Below are positions 27,414 to 36,272 of a DNA stretch of 50,010 nt, piece by piece. The notes below the pieces were generated by a model. That model was not told the origin of the DNA and did no database searches. It saw only the letters and a list, made by a program, of their open reading frames with translations. The stretch is from a virus. Within the stretch, counting starts at the first letter, position 1. Each line of letters opens with the position of its first letter. Position numbers and translations under genes: made by a program. The DNA lies in the IMG/VR virus record IMGVR_UViG_3300036846_000769, positions 1 to 50,010 of that record, one strand, 5' to 3'.

Positions 27414-30341
27414 ATGGCTGGACTGGGGGGACTCAGTGCGATCAGGCTCCCGTCATCGCCGATCGACGGCGAGCTTGATCGTGACGATGATGATCTCGCG
27501 ACTATCTTCGCGCCGCGCGACGTCGACCTGTCGAGCGACGACGGCGATATCGATTACGACAAAGCGACCAAGATCGAGACCGAAGACGGCGGCGTCATCG
27601 TCTACGTCGGCCCGAGGCGCATCGCGAAAGAGGATACCGAGTTCGGCGACAATCTCGCCGATGTGCTCCCCGAAGCGCAGCTCAACGGAATCGCCGACGA
27701 GCTGCTTCGCCTGATCGAAGCCGACAACGAATCGCGCCGCGAATGGCTCGACACGCGCGCTCGCGGCATGGAGCTGATGGGCCTGCGCATCGAGGCGATG
27801 CGGTCGAACGGATCGGATGGCTCCGCCCCGCTCGAAGGGCAGTCGCAGATCCGGGCGACGCTACTGGCGGAAGCGGTGATCCGATTCGGCGCCAACGCCT
27901 TCGCCGAGCTGTGCCCCACCGATGGGCCAGCCAAGGTCACCGAAGACTCGTCGGGCTCGACTGAAGACCTCGACACGCTTTCCAGTGCGCTGGAGCACGA
28001 TCTCAATCACTACCTGACCGTCACCGACAAGCCCTGGGTTCCTGACACGGACCAAATGCTCCTCCGCGTAGGTCTCGACGGGTGCGTCTTCAAGAAAGTG
28101 TGCCACGATCCGATTCTCCGCCGCCCGATCTCGCGCGCCGTCTATGGCGACGATCTCATCGTCAACAATTCGGCGACCTCGATCTATGACGCGGGCCGCG
28201 TCACGCACCGCGTGTTCATGCGCCCGTCGATGGTCCGCCGCATGCAGCTCTGCGGAGCCTACCGCGACGTCGACCTGTCCGAGCCCGGTTATATCGAGAA
28301 GTCGCCGACCGAGATGCAGAGCGAGCAAATCTCCGGCATCCGCCGCTTCGACAGCTGGGAGCAGGACGACCGCGATCACGAGTTTTTCGAGACCTATTGC
28401 GAGCTGGATATCGATGGCTTCGAGCACGAGACCGATGGCGAGCCGGACGGCTTGGCGGTCCCGTACAAGGCCGTCATCCACAAAGAAAGCAGAACAATCG
28501 TCGAGTTGCGAAGAAACTGGGACGAAGACGATGAAATGTGTCTGCCAAAGACCTACTTCGTCCAGTTTCCGTTCATCCGTGGGTTCGGTTTTTATAGTAT
28601 TGGTCTAAGTCATCTACTTGGAAATATTACGAACGGCATCACAGCTGCTTGGCGAGAGATCGTCGATGCTGGCATGTTCGCCAATTTTCCCGGGCTTTTA
28701 GTTGCCAAGGGAGCGGCTAGACAGAACAATAACATATTCCGCATCCCGCCGGGAGGGGCGGCCGAAGTCGAGACCGGCGGTCTGCCGATTCAGCAAGTCG
28801 CGATGGGCATGCCCTACAAGAGCCCCGACGCGGTCTGGGTGGGCTTCGTTCAGCAGCTCAACACCGAGGGCAAGAGCCTCGGCGGCACCGCCGAAATCAT
28901 GGTCGGCGAGGGCCGCCAAGACGCGCCGGTCGGCACGACGTTGGCGTTAATCGAGCAGGCGATCAAACCGCTGCTCGCGACCCACAAGCGCCTGTGCGCG
29001 GCGCAGTCCGACGAGCTTCAGCTCCTGTGCCAGCGATTCCGCGAGGACCCCGAGGCCTTCTACCGCTCGCTCAAGCGCGGAGCCTACGACTGGGACGCCG
29101 AAGTCCTTCAGCAGGCCTTGAACGAGAATGAAATTGTCGCCAAGGCGGACCCGAATACGGCCTCGCATTTGCAGCGGATGCTCCGTAATGCGGCTCTGTA
29201 TCAGATGGCCAAAGACGAGCCGGGGGCTTTCAACGTCCTCGCGATCCGCCGCATGTGCATTCGCGGCATCGGCTTCTCGAATCCGGACCAGTATCTGAAT
29301 CCGATGCCCTCCGGCCCGCCGCCGGACCCGAAAGCGCAGGCTGCGATGCTAACCGGGCAGGCGGCGATGATGGACGCGAACACGCGGGCCGGTCAGCTCC
29401 AGCTCGACATGCGCGACAAGCCGATGGACGACGAGCAACATAAGGTCGACGCGCAAGTGAAGATGGCGACGGCGCACATCGGTCTGCAAAAGCAACAGCT
29501 CGCGACCAAGACGGCAAGCTTCCAAGCTCAGAACGAGGCCCGCAAGCCGCAAATGGAGCAAGCGAAGCAATATCACGAGGCGCAACAGAAGCAGCTCGAC
29601 CGCGCGCACGACACGGCGTCGCAAATGCGCGACCAAGCGCACGAAATGAACCTCGAAAGAGGCGGCTGGGCGCACGAAGACATGCAGCACATGGCCGACC
29701 GGCAGCACGAAGCCCGGATGGGCCAGCAGGATCAGATGCACGACCGCGTCATGGGCGCGCAGAAGGCGCAGACCGACATGGTCATGGGCGCTCAAGACCG
29801 GCAGCACGAAGCGGTGATGGGTCAGCGCGAGCAACAGATGGAATCGCAGCGCGAAGAGCGCGGCCAACAGCTCGAATCGCAGCGCGAAGCGCGCAGCCAG
29901 CAACACGAATCGATGATGGACGAGCGCGGCCGACAGCACGAAACGGCGATGACGGACCGCACGCAGCAACACGAGCGCACGATGGGCCAGCAAGACCACC
30001 GCGCGCGCCTGCAAGAGGTGAAAGCGAAGCCGCGACCGCGTCCGGCCAGCTCTCGGCAGCAAAGGGCGAGCGGCGGCTCGGTTCAAGACGATGACGAACC
30101 GCTGATCAACCCGGGCGCATTCCCGAACATCAATCAGCGATATCAGCTGCACAAAGATCCTCCGGCGGAATATTGGCCGTCGAGCGGCGAACAGGATCAA
30201 CCGAGCATGATGGCTGCGCGCGGCGGTGCTATCCGGCGCCACATCGAGACGCCCTATGGGCATGCTCGGCGCGCGCCAGATGGCGAATTTTACGTCCAGC
30301 ATCCTCGCACGGGCCAATACTTCAGGATTCGACGGCGATGA
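27414..30341 (+). CDS. portal protein with long repetitive C-terminus
   Basis: 975 residues. The N-terminal two-thirds fits a large P22-like portal: acidic start, 'LRLIEADNESRREWLDTRAR', 'EGQSQIRATLLAEAVIRFGA', 'DEMCLPKTYFVQFPFIRGFG', 'SHLLGNITNGITAAWREIVD'. Portals form the dodecameric ring through which DNA is packaged and ejected. From about residue 660 to 870 there is a Gln/His/Met/Arg-rich helical repeat (units like RQHEAVMGQREQQ), then a basic tail. Bases 28480-28740 use AT-rich codons unlike the rest. Position after terminase and before scaffold/capsid fits. Confidence 0.82.
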   Translation: MAGLGGLSAIRLPSSPIDGELDRDDDDLATIFAPRDVDLSSDDGDIDYDKATKIETEDGGVIVYVGPRRIAKEDTEFGDNLADVLPEAQLNGIADELLRLIEADNESRREWLDTRARGMELMGLRIEAMRSNGSDGSAPLEGQSQIRATLLAEAVIRFGANAFAELCPTDGPAKVTEDSSGSTEDLDTLSSALEHDLNHYLTVTDKPWVPDTDQMLLRVGLDGCVFKKVCHDPILRRPISRAVYGDDLIVNNSATSIYDAGRVTHRVFMRPSMVRRMQLCGAYRDVDLSEPGYIEKSPTEMQSEQISGIRRFDSWEQDDRDHEFFETYCELDIDGFEHETDGEPDGLAVPYKAVIHKESRTIVELRRNWDEDDEMCLPKTYFVQFPFIRGFGFYSIGLSHLLGNITNGITAAWREIVDAGMFANFPGLLVAKGAARQNNNIFRIPPGGAAEVETGGLPIQQVAMGMPYKSPDAVWVGFVQQLNTEGKSLGGTAEIMVGEGRQDAPVGTTLALIEQAIKPLLATHKRLCAAQSDELQLLCQRFREDPEAFYRSLKRGAYDWDAEVLQQALNENEIVAKADPNTASHLQRMLRNAALYQMAKDEPGAFNVLAIRRMCIRGIGFSNPDQYLNPMPSGPPPDPKAQAAMLTGQAAMMDANTRAGQLQLDMRDKPMDDEQHKVDAQVKMATAHIGLQKQQLATKTASFQAQNEARKPQMEQAKQYHEAQQKQLDRAHDTASQMRDQAHEMNLERGGWAHEDMQHMADRQHEARMGQQDQMHDRVMGAQKAQTDMVMGAQDRQHEAVMGQREQQMESQREERGQQLESQREARSQQHESMMDERGRQHETAMTDRTQQHERTMGQQDHRARLQEVKAKPRPRPASSRQQRASGGSVQDDDEPLINPGAFPNINQRYQLHKDPPAEYWPSSGEQDQPSMMAARGGAIRRHIETPYGHARRAPDGEFYVQHPRTGQYFRIRRR

Positions 30342-30526
30342 GCGACACGTCAGGGCTGCTTGCGGCCCTCGAAGCGAATTACGGCGCCGCGACTCTATGG
30401 GGATGGGTCAAGGAATGGATTTCATTGTCCGAAATTTGGGACGACGACGAGAGGACGCCACTCGCTGATTTTCTCTACGAGCGGGCCGGGATGGAGAACG
30501 ACGATGAGCGCGAATCAGCCGCTTGA
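30338..30526 (+). CDS. small acidic hypothetical protein
   Basis: 62 residues, acidic ('SLSEIWDDDERTPLADFLYE', 'AGMENDDERESAA'). ATGA overlap with the portal stop; the next gene begins inside it at 30504. No family recognised. Confidence 0.62.
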   Translation: MSDTSGLLAALEANYGAATLWGWVKEWISLSEIWDDDERTPLADFLYERAGMENDDERESAA

Positions 30527-31115
30527 TCCGAACCAAGCCGCCACCCTGTTCTACGCGGGCGACGCCATGGCGTTTACCTCGGAGCCGCAGAGCCCCTTCG
30601 TCTATGGTCGATGGATGAGTCAGCCGTGCATGTGCGTCTCGCCGCCATTCAAAGACCAGCCGAGCGCGGCGGCGTACTTCACGACCCACCCAGTCATCCT
30701 CGCCAACTCGTACACCCCGCCGCCACCCGGCGAAGCGGCGGGCGCCACCCTGAAAGTCTCAGGCGCCGGATGGACTGCGCGAGGAACGAAAATGGCTGTC
30801 GAACTCCCCAATGGACAACGTGTCGATTTGCAAGTCTCCTACACTGACGAGTCTGGCAACTCGGCCGAGAAACCCGGCGCTATCACATGGTCGTCATCCG
30901 ATGAGAACACCGCAACGGTCAATGCCGACGACGCTGACGACACGAGAGCGGTCGTGTCCGCCGTCGCAGTCGGAACCATAACGGTCTCCGCCGAGTCGGG
31001 CGGGATCACGGCCACCCTCGACGTCATTGTCGGGGCGGGCTCCGGCTCAGCTAACGAAGCGACTCAGGGCACGATCGAAGCGGGCCAGCCGTATGACCCG
31101 GGCGCGCTGCGGTAG
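30504..31115 (+). CDS. protein with C-terminal Ig-like (Big_2-type) domain
   Basis: 203 residues. Residues 1-75 form an N-terminal domain ('PLDPNQAATLFYAGDAMAFT', 'CMCVSPPFKDQPSAAAYF'), then a linker, then about 95-185 an Ig-like domain: 'ITWSSSDENTATVNADD' and 'AVGTITVSAESGGITATLDV' carry the W-x-S-s-d...V...G-x-a-x-I-t-A pattern of bacterial Ig-like group 2 domains, which decorate many phage virion proteins. Probably a head or tail surface protein. ATG at 30504 follows GGAGAACG. Confidence 0.7.
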   Translation: MSANQPLDPNQAATLFYAGDAMAFTSEPQSPFVYGRWMSQPCMCVSPPFKDQPSAAAYFTTHPVILANSYTPPPPGEAAGATLKVSGAGWTARGTKMAVELPNGQRVDLQVSYTDESGNSAEKPGAITWSSSDENTATVNADDADDTRAVVSAVAVGTITVSAESGGITATLDVIVGAGSGSANEATQGTIEAGQPYDPGALR

Positions 31116-34100
31116 TGCCAACTGAAGATCTCGGCGATTACGACGTCGAGCCGGTCGAGGGAAACCCGTTCGGCGCGATGGCGGATTCGCCGAACAATTA
31201 CGACGTCCAGCCTGTCGACCACGATCCGTTCGCGTCTGGCCCCGATTCGTTCCAGCTAGCGAACCCAAACAGCGCTTCCGCGTGGCCCGAGCACGCCATG
31301 CCGACGCCGAACCAGTTCGCGGCGCCGCCCGGGTTCAAGAGCGACATCAACCCGACCGACCGCGATCTTCTGATCAAGACCATCTATGGCGAGGCGCGAG
31401 GCGAGCCCGCCCTCGGGCAAGCTGGCGTCGCTCACGCCATCCTGAATCGGGTCAAGGCTGGCGGCTACGGCGACGGAATCAGCGGCGTCGTCAAGGCCCC
31501 GGCAGCGGGGGTCAATCCGCGCCTCGGCTATCACGAGTTCTCGCCTTGGAACACCGGCCGCGCGACAGAAGGCCAGCCAGCCATCGCAACGCTCGATAGA
31601 GACCGGCCCGCCGACTACGCGCGCATCGGCGCGCTCGTCGACAAGACCTACTCCGGGCTGATCCCCGATCCGACCGGCGGCGCCACCCACTATTACGGGG
31701 TCATGCGCGGCCATCCGCCTTGGTCGCCGCCGCTCGCCGCGCAGAACCAAACCAAAATCGGGAACACAACCTTTGTCGGTCGAGCGCAAGGCCCCGGTCA
31801 GGCTGGCTACGATCCGAACACGCTCGCAACTCGGGCGTGGGGCGGCCGGGTCGGCTTCGACGACGGCGGCGGCGTCACGGATCTCGGATTCGCCGATCCG
31901 AGCCAGATGAGCGCGCTCACCGACGATCATCTCGACACGATCCAGAACCTGACCTACGGCAACCAAGACCCCGATTCTATCGCGCGGACGATGTACCGCT
32001 TCAACCCCGAGCTGCAAGACGGAGAGGGCGTCGGCGGCCCGCGCTATCAACAGCTCTACGAGGCGGCGCAAAACGCCCAGATGCAGGCAGTGCAGGCGGC
32101 CAAGGCCGTCGCGCAACCAACGGCGGAACATCAAGCTATTGTCGAACCGCGCCCGAAGATGCCGGGTGATGTGAGAGCGCTCGCCGACAAATACTTTACC
32201 GCGCAGTCGCAGCGGCTCGGTCCCATGAGCGGTGGCTTCACACCGCCGCACCTTGTCGGCCACCCGTTCACCGATCTTGTCGGCTCAGAAGAACACTTCA
32301 TGCGCCAGCGGGAAGGCCTCGATATGCCCTCCAGCGAGTGGACAGGCGGCCGAGTCGGATTCGCCGACGGCGGCGCGCCTGACGACGATGATTATGCGGG
32401 CTCCGATCAGTCGGTGCCCTCGTCCGTCCGCATCGGCTCCCAGCTCTCCTCTCAAGGCGTCGACACGCGGCCATACGACAGCAACCCGCTCGCGGGCATA
32501 ACCGCGCAGGCGCGCGCCGAGAACGCCACCGCGCCTCCTGCCCCCGAGGAGCCCGCGAAGCAGTACTACGGCGGCGCTTGGGGCCAAGCTGCGGAGGACG
32601 CCTACCAGAGCGGCATGAACAAGCTCGGCGAGGTGCAGAACTGGCTAGGCGACAAGTTTGAGAGCGGAGTCGGCAAGACGGCGGCGGCAATCGGCGTCCC
32701 CGCCGCAGCCGGGTTCGCTCGCGACATCCGCGCGATCGCGGAATCCGGCGAGGGCATGGTCGGGATGCGCCACGGCGACCCCGCGTTCCCCGAAGGCCGC
32801 GTCGCCACGCGGGTTCCGACGGCAGCCGCGATCGCTGACCAATCGCATCTCTCGAATGCCGCGAAGATCGGCCTCGACACGATCCAGAGTGACCCGGTGC
32901 TCTCGGCCAAGATCGCCAACGTCACGCGCGAGATGCCCTATGTGAAGGAGGCGACGGGGGAGCTGGATGCGAAGGGGAAGCCCATAACGCGGTGGGCGCC
33001 GACCAACTTGCTCAACATCCCCCCGGACGCCACGCCGGAACAGGCCCACCAGATCGCGGTCGACCATTTCAAGAGCAACATTCTCGCCCTTCACGACGCC
33101 GTGCCCGAGGAAATCCGGCCGGGTTCGATGCAGTGGTACGACGGCGCCAACAACCGCGCGACCCAGCAAGCGGTGAGATACGGGCGGCCGGTCGAGAATA
33201 CGTCTGGCGTCTACGCGGCGCTCTCGCCGCAGATGGATTGGTTCAAGAACGTCTCGCTCGGCGATCGCGTGATGGACATCATGCACACCCAGCAAGCCAC
33301 GCCGTTCTCCCCGGAAATGTGGAAGTGGGCGCGGACCTTCGCCAAAGACGATCCCGACACGCTGGCGACCTATCGCAGCATGCGCCCGACCGGCGATTAC
33401 CCGGGCAGAAAACTGGGGGAGATTAACGACCCCGAAACCCAAGCGCTCTGGCTCCGGGCCTACGACGAGGCGCATCACTCGCGCGACTACAACATCGTCA
33501 ATCCTGACGGCACATTCGGCCCAAAGGCGACGAACGCTGACGGGTCGAACTCCAAGGTCGGGTGGGGCAGCATGGACATGATCTCGAAAGCGATCGCTTC
33601 GTTCAACGCCCCGAATATGCCGACGATCTCGCAGGCGATGGGTCTGCGGCACAAGATGCGAAATTTCTACAACAACATCGTCGCGCCGAACTCGGAGCAC
33701 GGCGACGTCACCGTCGACACGCACGCGATCGCCGGGGCGAATCTTCGGCCCATGGCGGGCGAGGACAAAGACGTCGACATCGGCCTCGGCGGCTCGGGCG
33801 GCAAGAGCGCGGCGACCGGCTCCAATGGGCTCTACGGCGCTTACGCCGAGGCTTACCGGAAGGCGGCCGAGGAGCGCGGGATTCTGCCGCGCCAGATGCA
33901 GTCGATCACTTGGGAGGCGCTGCGCGGCCTCTGGAGCCCGTCAGAGAAGGCGAGCCCCGAGATCAACGCCCATGTCCAGAACGTCTGGAATCAGTACCAG
34001 CTGGGCGAAATTGACCTCCCGACCGCGCAGCGGATGCTGATCTACGACGAGGCCGGGAACTCGCGCATCACGCCGCCGGACTGGCACACAGCTGGCTGGA

Positions 34101-34117
34101 GGCCGTCCGGCCGCTAG
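31115..34117 (+). CDS. virion protein with SleB-type cell-wall hydrolase domain
   Basis: 1000 residues, GTG start overlapping the previous stop (TAGTG). Residues about 80-215 are a SleB/Hydrolase_2 domain: 'LIKTIYGEARGEPALGQAGV', 'AHAILNRVKAGGYGDGISGV', 'GGATHYYGVMRG'; the Glu of YGEARGE is the likely catalytic acid. Two short 'GGRVGFDDGG'-type segments follow. The C-terminal 400 residues (from about 'KFESGVGKTAAAIGVP') form a conserved virion domain I have seen in podovirus internal proteins but cannot name with certainty. It probably enters with the DNA and opens peptidoglycan. Confidence 0.82.
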   Translation: MPTEDLGDYDVEPVEGNPFGAMADSPNNYDVQPVDHDPFASGPDSFQLANPNSASAWPEHAMPTPNQFAAPPGFKSDINPTDRDLLIKTIYGEARGEPALGQAGVAHAILNRVKAGGYGDGISGVVKAPAAGVNPRLGYHEFSPWNTGRATEGQPAIATLDRDRPADYARIGALVDKTYSGLIPDPTGGATHYYGVMRGHPPWSPPLAAQNQTKIGNTTFVGRAQGPGQAGYDPNTLATRAWGGRVGFDDGGGVTDLGFADPSQMSALTDDHLDTIQNLTYGNQDPDSIARTMYRFNPELQDGEGVGGPRYQQLYEAAQNAQMQAVQAAKAVAQPTAEHQAIVEPRPKMPGDVRALADKYFTAQSQRLGPMSGGFTPPHLVGHPFTDLVGSEEHFMRQREGLDMPSSEWTGGRVGFADGGAPDDDDYAGSDQSVPSSVRIGSQLSSQGVDTRPYDSNPLAGITAQARAENATAPPAPEEPAKQYYGGAWGQAAEDAYQSGMNKLGEVQNWLGDKFESGVGKTAAAIGVPAAAGFARDIRAIAESGEGMVGMRHGDPAFPEGRVATRVPTAAAIADQSHLSNAAKIGLDTIQSDPVLSAKIANVTREMPYVKEATGELDAKGKPITRWAPTNLLNIPPDATPEQAHQIAVDHFKSNILALHDAVPEEIRPGSMQWYDGANNRATQQAVRYGRPVENTSGVYAALSPQMDWFKNVSLGDRVMDIMHTQQATPFSPEMWKWARTFAKDDPDTLATYRSMRPTGDYPGRKLGEINDPETQALWLRAYDEAHHSRDYNIVNPDGTFGPKATNADGSNSKVGWGSMDMISKAIASFNAPNMPTISQAMGLRHKMRNFYNNIVAPNSEHGDVTVDTHAIAGANLRPMAGEDKDVDIGLGGSGGKSAATGSNGLYGAYAEAYRKAAEERGILPRQMQSITWEALRGLWSPSEKASPEINAHVQNVWNQYQLGEIDLPTAQRMLIYDEAGNSRITPPDWHTAGWRPSGR

Positions 34118-34332
34118 GAATCGTGCAGGGGCCGCTGGAAAGGCTCCGGCACTTCCTCTTCGTGCTCGGTCGTCCACGGCTGCGGCGGGTGGCCGAGGTA
34201 AGCCATCCTGATCCACTGTTCGCGAGTCAGCGGCAGGCCTTCGCGGATCATCCGTCGCAGGACGCCGCTGTGCTTGGCCGCTTCAAGCAGCGCCGGGTGG
34301 ACGTTTTGGTGGGGCGTTTGCATGATTTGCAA
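34114..34332 (-). CDS. small antisense-oriented protein in the structural region
   Basis: 72 residues: 'LLEAAKHSGVLRRMIREGLP' and 'LTREQWIRMAYLGHPPQPWT', acidic C-terminus. The 'LTREQWIRMAYLG-x-PP-x-PWT' pattern looks like a real conserved phage peptide rather than a shadow. Start is Met1 (34332) or Met4 (34323). It is the only minus-strand gene between 24 and 50 kb, and converges with the SleB gene (4-base overlap of the two ends). Confidence 0.6.
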   Translation of the reverse strand: MQIMQTPHQNVHPALLEAAKHSGVLRRMIREGLPLTREQWIRMAYLGHPPQPWTTEHEEEVPEPFQRPLHDS

Positions 34333-34379
34333 GATATAGGCCCCTTTTCACGAAACGCAAATAGCGCAATAACCGCACC

Positions 34380-35582
34380 GTGAAAGGCTGGCCCTCAAGC
34401 GGGGTCTCAGCCATGGGCAAAAATTCAGCGGACGCTTTCACGACCGACAAGCTGAAAAAGTTTGCGGTCTCGGGCGCAGGGATCGGCACACGCGACCGGA
34501 ATAGCGGCGCGATGGCCGATGATTATGGGCGCAAGGCGGCCCGCACGAGCGATTCCTCGGCCTTCGCCGCAGGCGGAGCCGCGAAGGCGCCGTCGCTTGG
34601 CCGCGCCGGGAGAGCTGTCGGCGGCCGGGTCGGCCGCGCCGAAGGCGGCCCCATCGCCAAACGCAACATCGGCGAGGTCACCGATGCTGGCCCGAAGCGC
34701 TATGGCGACTTGCCGCTGATCCGCGCCAAGGGCGGCCGGACTAAGCGCGCCGATGGCGGCTTACTCCGCGCCATGGACAATCCGGCCACCGGATTCCGCG
34801 CTGGAAGCGGCGGAGACAGCGGGCTGAAGAGGGCGGCTATCCGACCACCTGATTACGAGGACAGTGGTCTGAAGAGGGCGCCTATTCAACCGCCCGAAGA
34901 CAGTGGTCTGATGAGGAAGCAGGGCGGCCGGACCAAGCGCGCAGACGGCGGCAAGGCCTATGGGCCGCAGGAAGACCCGAACTATCGCGACTGGCTGCCA
35001 AAGGGCACCCGCGCTGGAGGGATTGCTACACAAGGGTATGGCAGAGACCTGTCGCCGTTCGAGAAGTTCTCGGTCGGTATGTGGGACAAGGAGTCGATGA
35101 ACCCCACCAAGTGGGGCGGTGATTCCACCGATCCGAACGCTCCGGACCCTCAACCGCCCCGTGATGATCCAGAGAGGGCGCGAGGCGGCCGGGTCGGCCG
35201 CGCGCGCGGCGGACGCGCCAAGGGCGCCAAGGGCAAGACCGTCGTCAACGTCATCGTCGGCGGCAAGGGCGATCAGCAGCAACCGCCGCCGCCCCATCCG
35301 ATGATGCCTCCGCCTCCGCCTCCGCCCCCGCCGCCGCAGGCGGCGCCGCCTCACCCGCCGATGCCGCCGCCCGGTGGCATGCCCGGACCCCCCGGCGCGG
35401 CCGGATCTCCCGGCGCTGGCGGACCTCCCGGAATGCCTCCCGGCATGCCGCCGGGGATGCCGCCTCCCGGCCTCGGCCGCGCGCGCGGCGGCCGGATCAG
35501 CGAGAAGTTCGGCGCGGGCTCCGGCCCCGGCCGCATCGAGAAGGCCAAGCGCGAGAACCACGGAAAGCTGAAATTGCGATGA
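34380..35582 (+). CDS. Gly/Arg-repeat and Pro-rich phage protein
   Basis: 400 residues of low complexity. The N-terminus (KNSADAFTTDKLKKFAVSGA) is followed by 'AAGGAAKAPSLGRAGRA', then repeated units GGRVGRAEGG and KGGRTKRADGG, two DSGLKRAPI-type repeats, a poly-Pro tract and a GMPPGMPPGMPP run. It ends in a basic segment. The RGG-like repeats may bind nucleic acid or protein. Start GTG 34380 or ATG 34413 (neither has a strong ribosome-binding site). ATGA overlap with the Acb2-like gene. Confidence 0.62.
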   Translation: MKGWPSSGVSAMGKNSADAFTTDKLKKFAVSGAGIGTRDRNSGAMADDYGRKAARTSDSSAFAAGGAAKAPSLGRAGRAVGGRVGRAEGGPIAKRNIGEVTDAGPKRYGDLPLIRAKGGRTKRADGGLLRAMDNPATGFRAGSGGDSGLKRAAIRPPDYEDSGLKRAPIQPPEDSGLMRKQGGRTKRADGGKAYGPQEDPNYRDWLPKGTRAGGIATQGYGRDLSPFEKFSVGMWDKESMNPTKWGGDSTDPNAPDPQPPRDDPERARGGRVGRARGGRAKGAKGKTVVNVIVGGKGDQQQPPPPHPMMPPPPPPPPPPQAAPPHPPMPPPGGMPGPPGAAGSPGAGGPPGMPPGMPPGMPPPGLGRARGGRISEKFGAGSGPGRIEKAKRENHGKLKLR

Positions 35583-35827
35583 GCGACAGCGGGACAGCAG
35601 AACGACAGATGAGCTTCGGCGAGAAAGCCGTCGGCCTCACCTTCAACCCGAGCAATGACCCGGACGTCGAAGCGATCAAGCGCCAGTTCGCCAAGATCAT
35701 CGACGTCCTCGCGACGCTGCGCGAGGGCACCGGCAGCGGCGAAAAGAAACGCATGTATTCGCTGGCGATCACGGAATCGCAGACCGCACAAATGTGGGGA
35801 GTCAAAGCGGCGACGTGGCGCGAATGA
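35579..35827 (+). CDS. Acb2/Tad1-like cyclic nucleotide sponge (hairpin domain)
   Basis: 82 residues. 'GLTFNPSNDPDVEAIKRQFA' (19-38) and 'SLAITESQTAQMWGVKAATW' (61-80) match the paired helices of the Acb2/Tad1 hairpin domain: FNPS near the start, V-x-x-IK, then LAIT-x-x-x-T-A-x-MW-x-VKAAT. Acb2 proteins form hexamers that sequester cyclic di- and trinucleotides of CBASS, and relatives also bind gcADPR of Thoeris. ATGA overlaps couple it to both neighbours, inside the late operon, so it would be made late or also packaged. Confidence 0.82.
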   Translation: MSDSGTAERQMSFGEKAVGLTFNPSNDPDVEAIKRQFAKIIDVLATLREGTGSGEKKRMYSLAITESQTAQMWGVKAATWRE

Positions 35828-36048
35828 GTGAGCTTGGCGATCGGCTCCGCGAGGCGGCGGACCTCTGCGACAAGAACGAGAAGATGACGTGCGCGGGCAT
35901 CGTCGCGAAGCCCAATGAAACGGTCGTCTTCGTGTTCACTGACACGCCCGACGACTGCGAGCGCCATATCGCGATGCTGATCGCGAACGGGCTCGTCACT
36001 GCGCCGGTCGATCGCGACTATCGCCCATTCGAAACCTTGGAGCCCTGA
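35824..36048 (+). CDS. small hypothetical protein
   Basis: 74 residues ('LREAADLCDKNEKMTCAGIV', 'NETVVFVFTDTPDDCERHIA'), alpha/beta. ATGA and TGATG overlaps with its neighbours. No family recognised. It travels with the Acb2-like gene, so a linked role is conceivable but not shown. Confidence 0.65.
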   Translation: MSELGDRLREAADLCDKNEKMTCAGIVAKPNETVVFVFTDTPDDCERHIAMLIANGLVTAPVDRDYRPFETLEP

Positions 36049-36272
36049 TGGACGCGATGTCGATTTTTGTCGCCCGCAAGCTCCATGAGCTGATCGAAGC
36101 CAAGGAGCGCGAGATGCTGCGCCCGCTGATCCAAGGCTCAGCGACCGACTACCCCGACTACCAGAAGCGCGCCGGGTACCTCCGGGCGCTTGGCGACGTT
36201 CGCACTTGGATCGACGAGATCAACGCCGAAGAAGACGACCAAGGAAGAGGCCCCTTTGCCCGCGCATCATAG
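36048..36272 (+). CDS. small hypothetical protein
   Basis: 74 residues, helical ('RKLHELIEAKEREMLRPLIQ', 'YQKRAGYLRALGDVRTWIDE'), a short phage protein type. Overlaps the next gene's TTG start by 17 bases. No function assigned. Confidence 0.68.
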   Translation: MDAMSIFVARKLHELIEAKEREMLRPLIQGSATDYPDYQKRAGYLRALGDVRTWIDEINAEEDDQGRGPFARAS

